Below, piece by piece: positions 53,616 to 53,850 of a stretch of DNA of 53,850 nucleotides. A program made the translations under genes and the position numbers. Under the pieces are notes generated by a model, which saw only the letters and a list, made by a program, of their open reading frames with translations, searched no databases and was not told where the DNA came from. Within the stretch, counting starts at the first letter, position 1; every line of letters starts with the position of its first letter. The DNA is from Carex sylvatica (taxonomy: Eukaryota; Streptophyta; Magnoliopsida; Poales; Cyperaceae): contig CAXKVR010000479.1 of assembly GCA_964058845.1 (NCBI GenBank), positions 1 to 53,850 on the forward strand. The letters are read 5' to 3'.

Positions 53616-53850
53616 ACGAGGAAGGAAGGAAGGAAGGGTTGTATAATTTTGTTTGATTAATTATTTCTCGTTTGCACAGTTGAAATTCCAACGAGTTGAA
53701 GAAATCGGTGGTCAAATTAACAGCAAATAACAACAATTCATGTAATTTTCTTTTATTATTCCCGGTTCATGTTTCTTTTGTTTTTTGGTCTAAAATGTAT
53801 TATATCCTGGGTTCTTTCAGTAATAAGAGAGTCTAAAGCACCTTGATTAC
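53616..53850 (+). other. 3' flank of HHP copy 3, to window end
   Basis: Diverged version of the 3' flanks of copies 1 and 2; a GGAAGGAAGGAAGG run follows the stop. Sequence shared with the others (TTTCTTTTGTTTTTTGGTCT) is still recognisable near 53775. Confidence 0.6.

Larger units (their letters stand above)
38875..53850 (+). repeat. Tandem duplication unit 3 (older), split by CACTA
   Basis: Begins with the RPS19 exon 4 end at 38875, runs to about 39325, is interrupted by the CACTA-type element (39378-51848), and resumes at about 51849 with sequence matching 29604 of unit 1 and 35818 of unit 2. HHP copy 3 follows, and the window ends in its 3' flank. Unit 3 differs from units 1 and 2 much more than they differ from each other. 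Confidence 0.88.

Overview
The window is nuclear DNA of a flowering plant. The evidence is intron-split genes with GT/AG borders, a nuclear-type tRNA-Lys gene, plant-specific genes (cycloeucalenol cycloisomerase, a mitochondrial-type RecA) and plant transposon families (hAT, CACTA, Mutator-like, LINE, LTR, many foldback MITEs). The RPS19 protein reads to me as closer to the monocot than the Arabidopsis type, but that is a weak impression from memory. No bacterial-type system (CRISPR, phage, operon) is present.

Layout. 1-16.4 kb is gene-poor, AT-rich repeat land. It holds one tRNA-Lys(CUU) gene, two small hAT-type elements with 8-bp target duplications, degenerate minisatellite arrays, a decayed LINE on the minus strand, and a chain of five foldback MITEs joined by (TA)n spacers that ends about 190 bp before the first gene. 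16.5-26.7 kb is a compact block of three housekeeping genes: CPI1 (+, sterol synthesis), RECA3-like (-, mitochondrial recombination) and RPS19 (+, cytosolic ribosome). RECA3 and RPS19 are head to head and share a promoter of about 350 bp with site II and telo-box motifs.

26.7-53.85 kb is a tandem triplication. Each unit starts inside the last exon of RPS19, carries its 3' UTR, then a complete two-exon gene for a heptahelical PAQR/adiponectin-receptor-like membrane protein (HHP). Units 1 and 2 are nearly identical and so young; unit 3 is clearly older. Transposons landed in single units, so the sister units serve as empty-site controls: a 2,430-bp hAT element in unit 1 (8-bp TSD), a 2,621-bp probable solo LTR in unit 1 (5-bp TSD), and a CACTA element of about 12.5 kb in unit 3 that has lost its 3' end. 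The CACTA carries a decayed tnp2-type transposase and a decayed second gene with a C48 (Ulp1-like) protease domain, plus a Mutator-type MITE with a perfect 9-bp TSD.

The working genes do not form a pathway. CPI1 acts in sterol synthesis at the ER, RECA3 in mitochondria, RPS19 in cytosolic ribosomes, and the HHP proteins are membrane receptors. The main biological interest lies in the datable tandem duplication, the copy-number-variable AACGGTT repeat in the HHP promoters, the shared RECA3/RPS19 promoter, the hidden first exon of CPI1 and the MITE chain.
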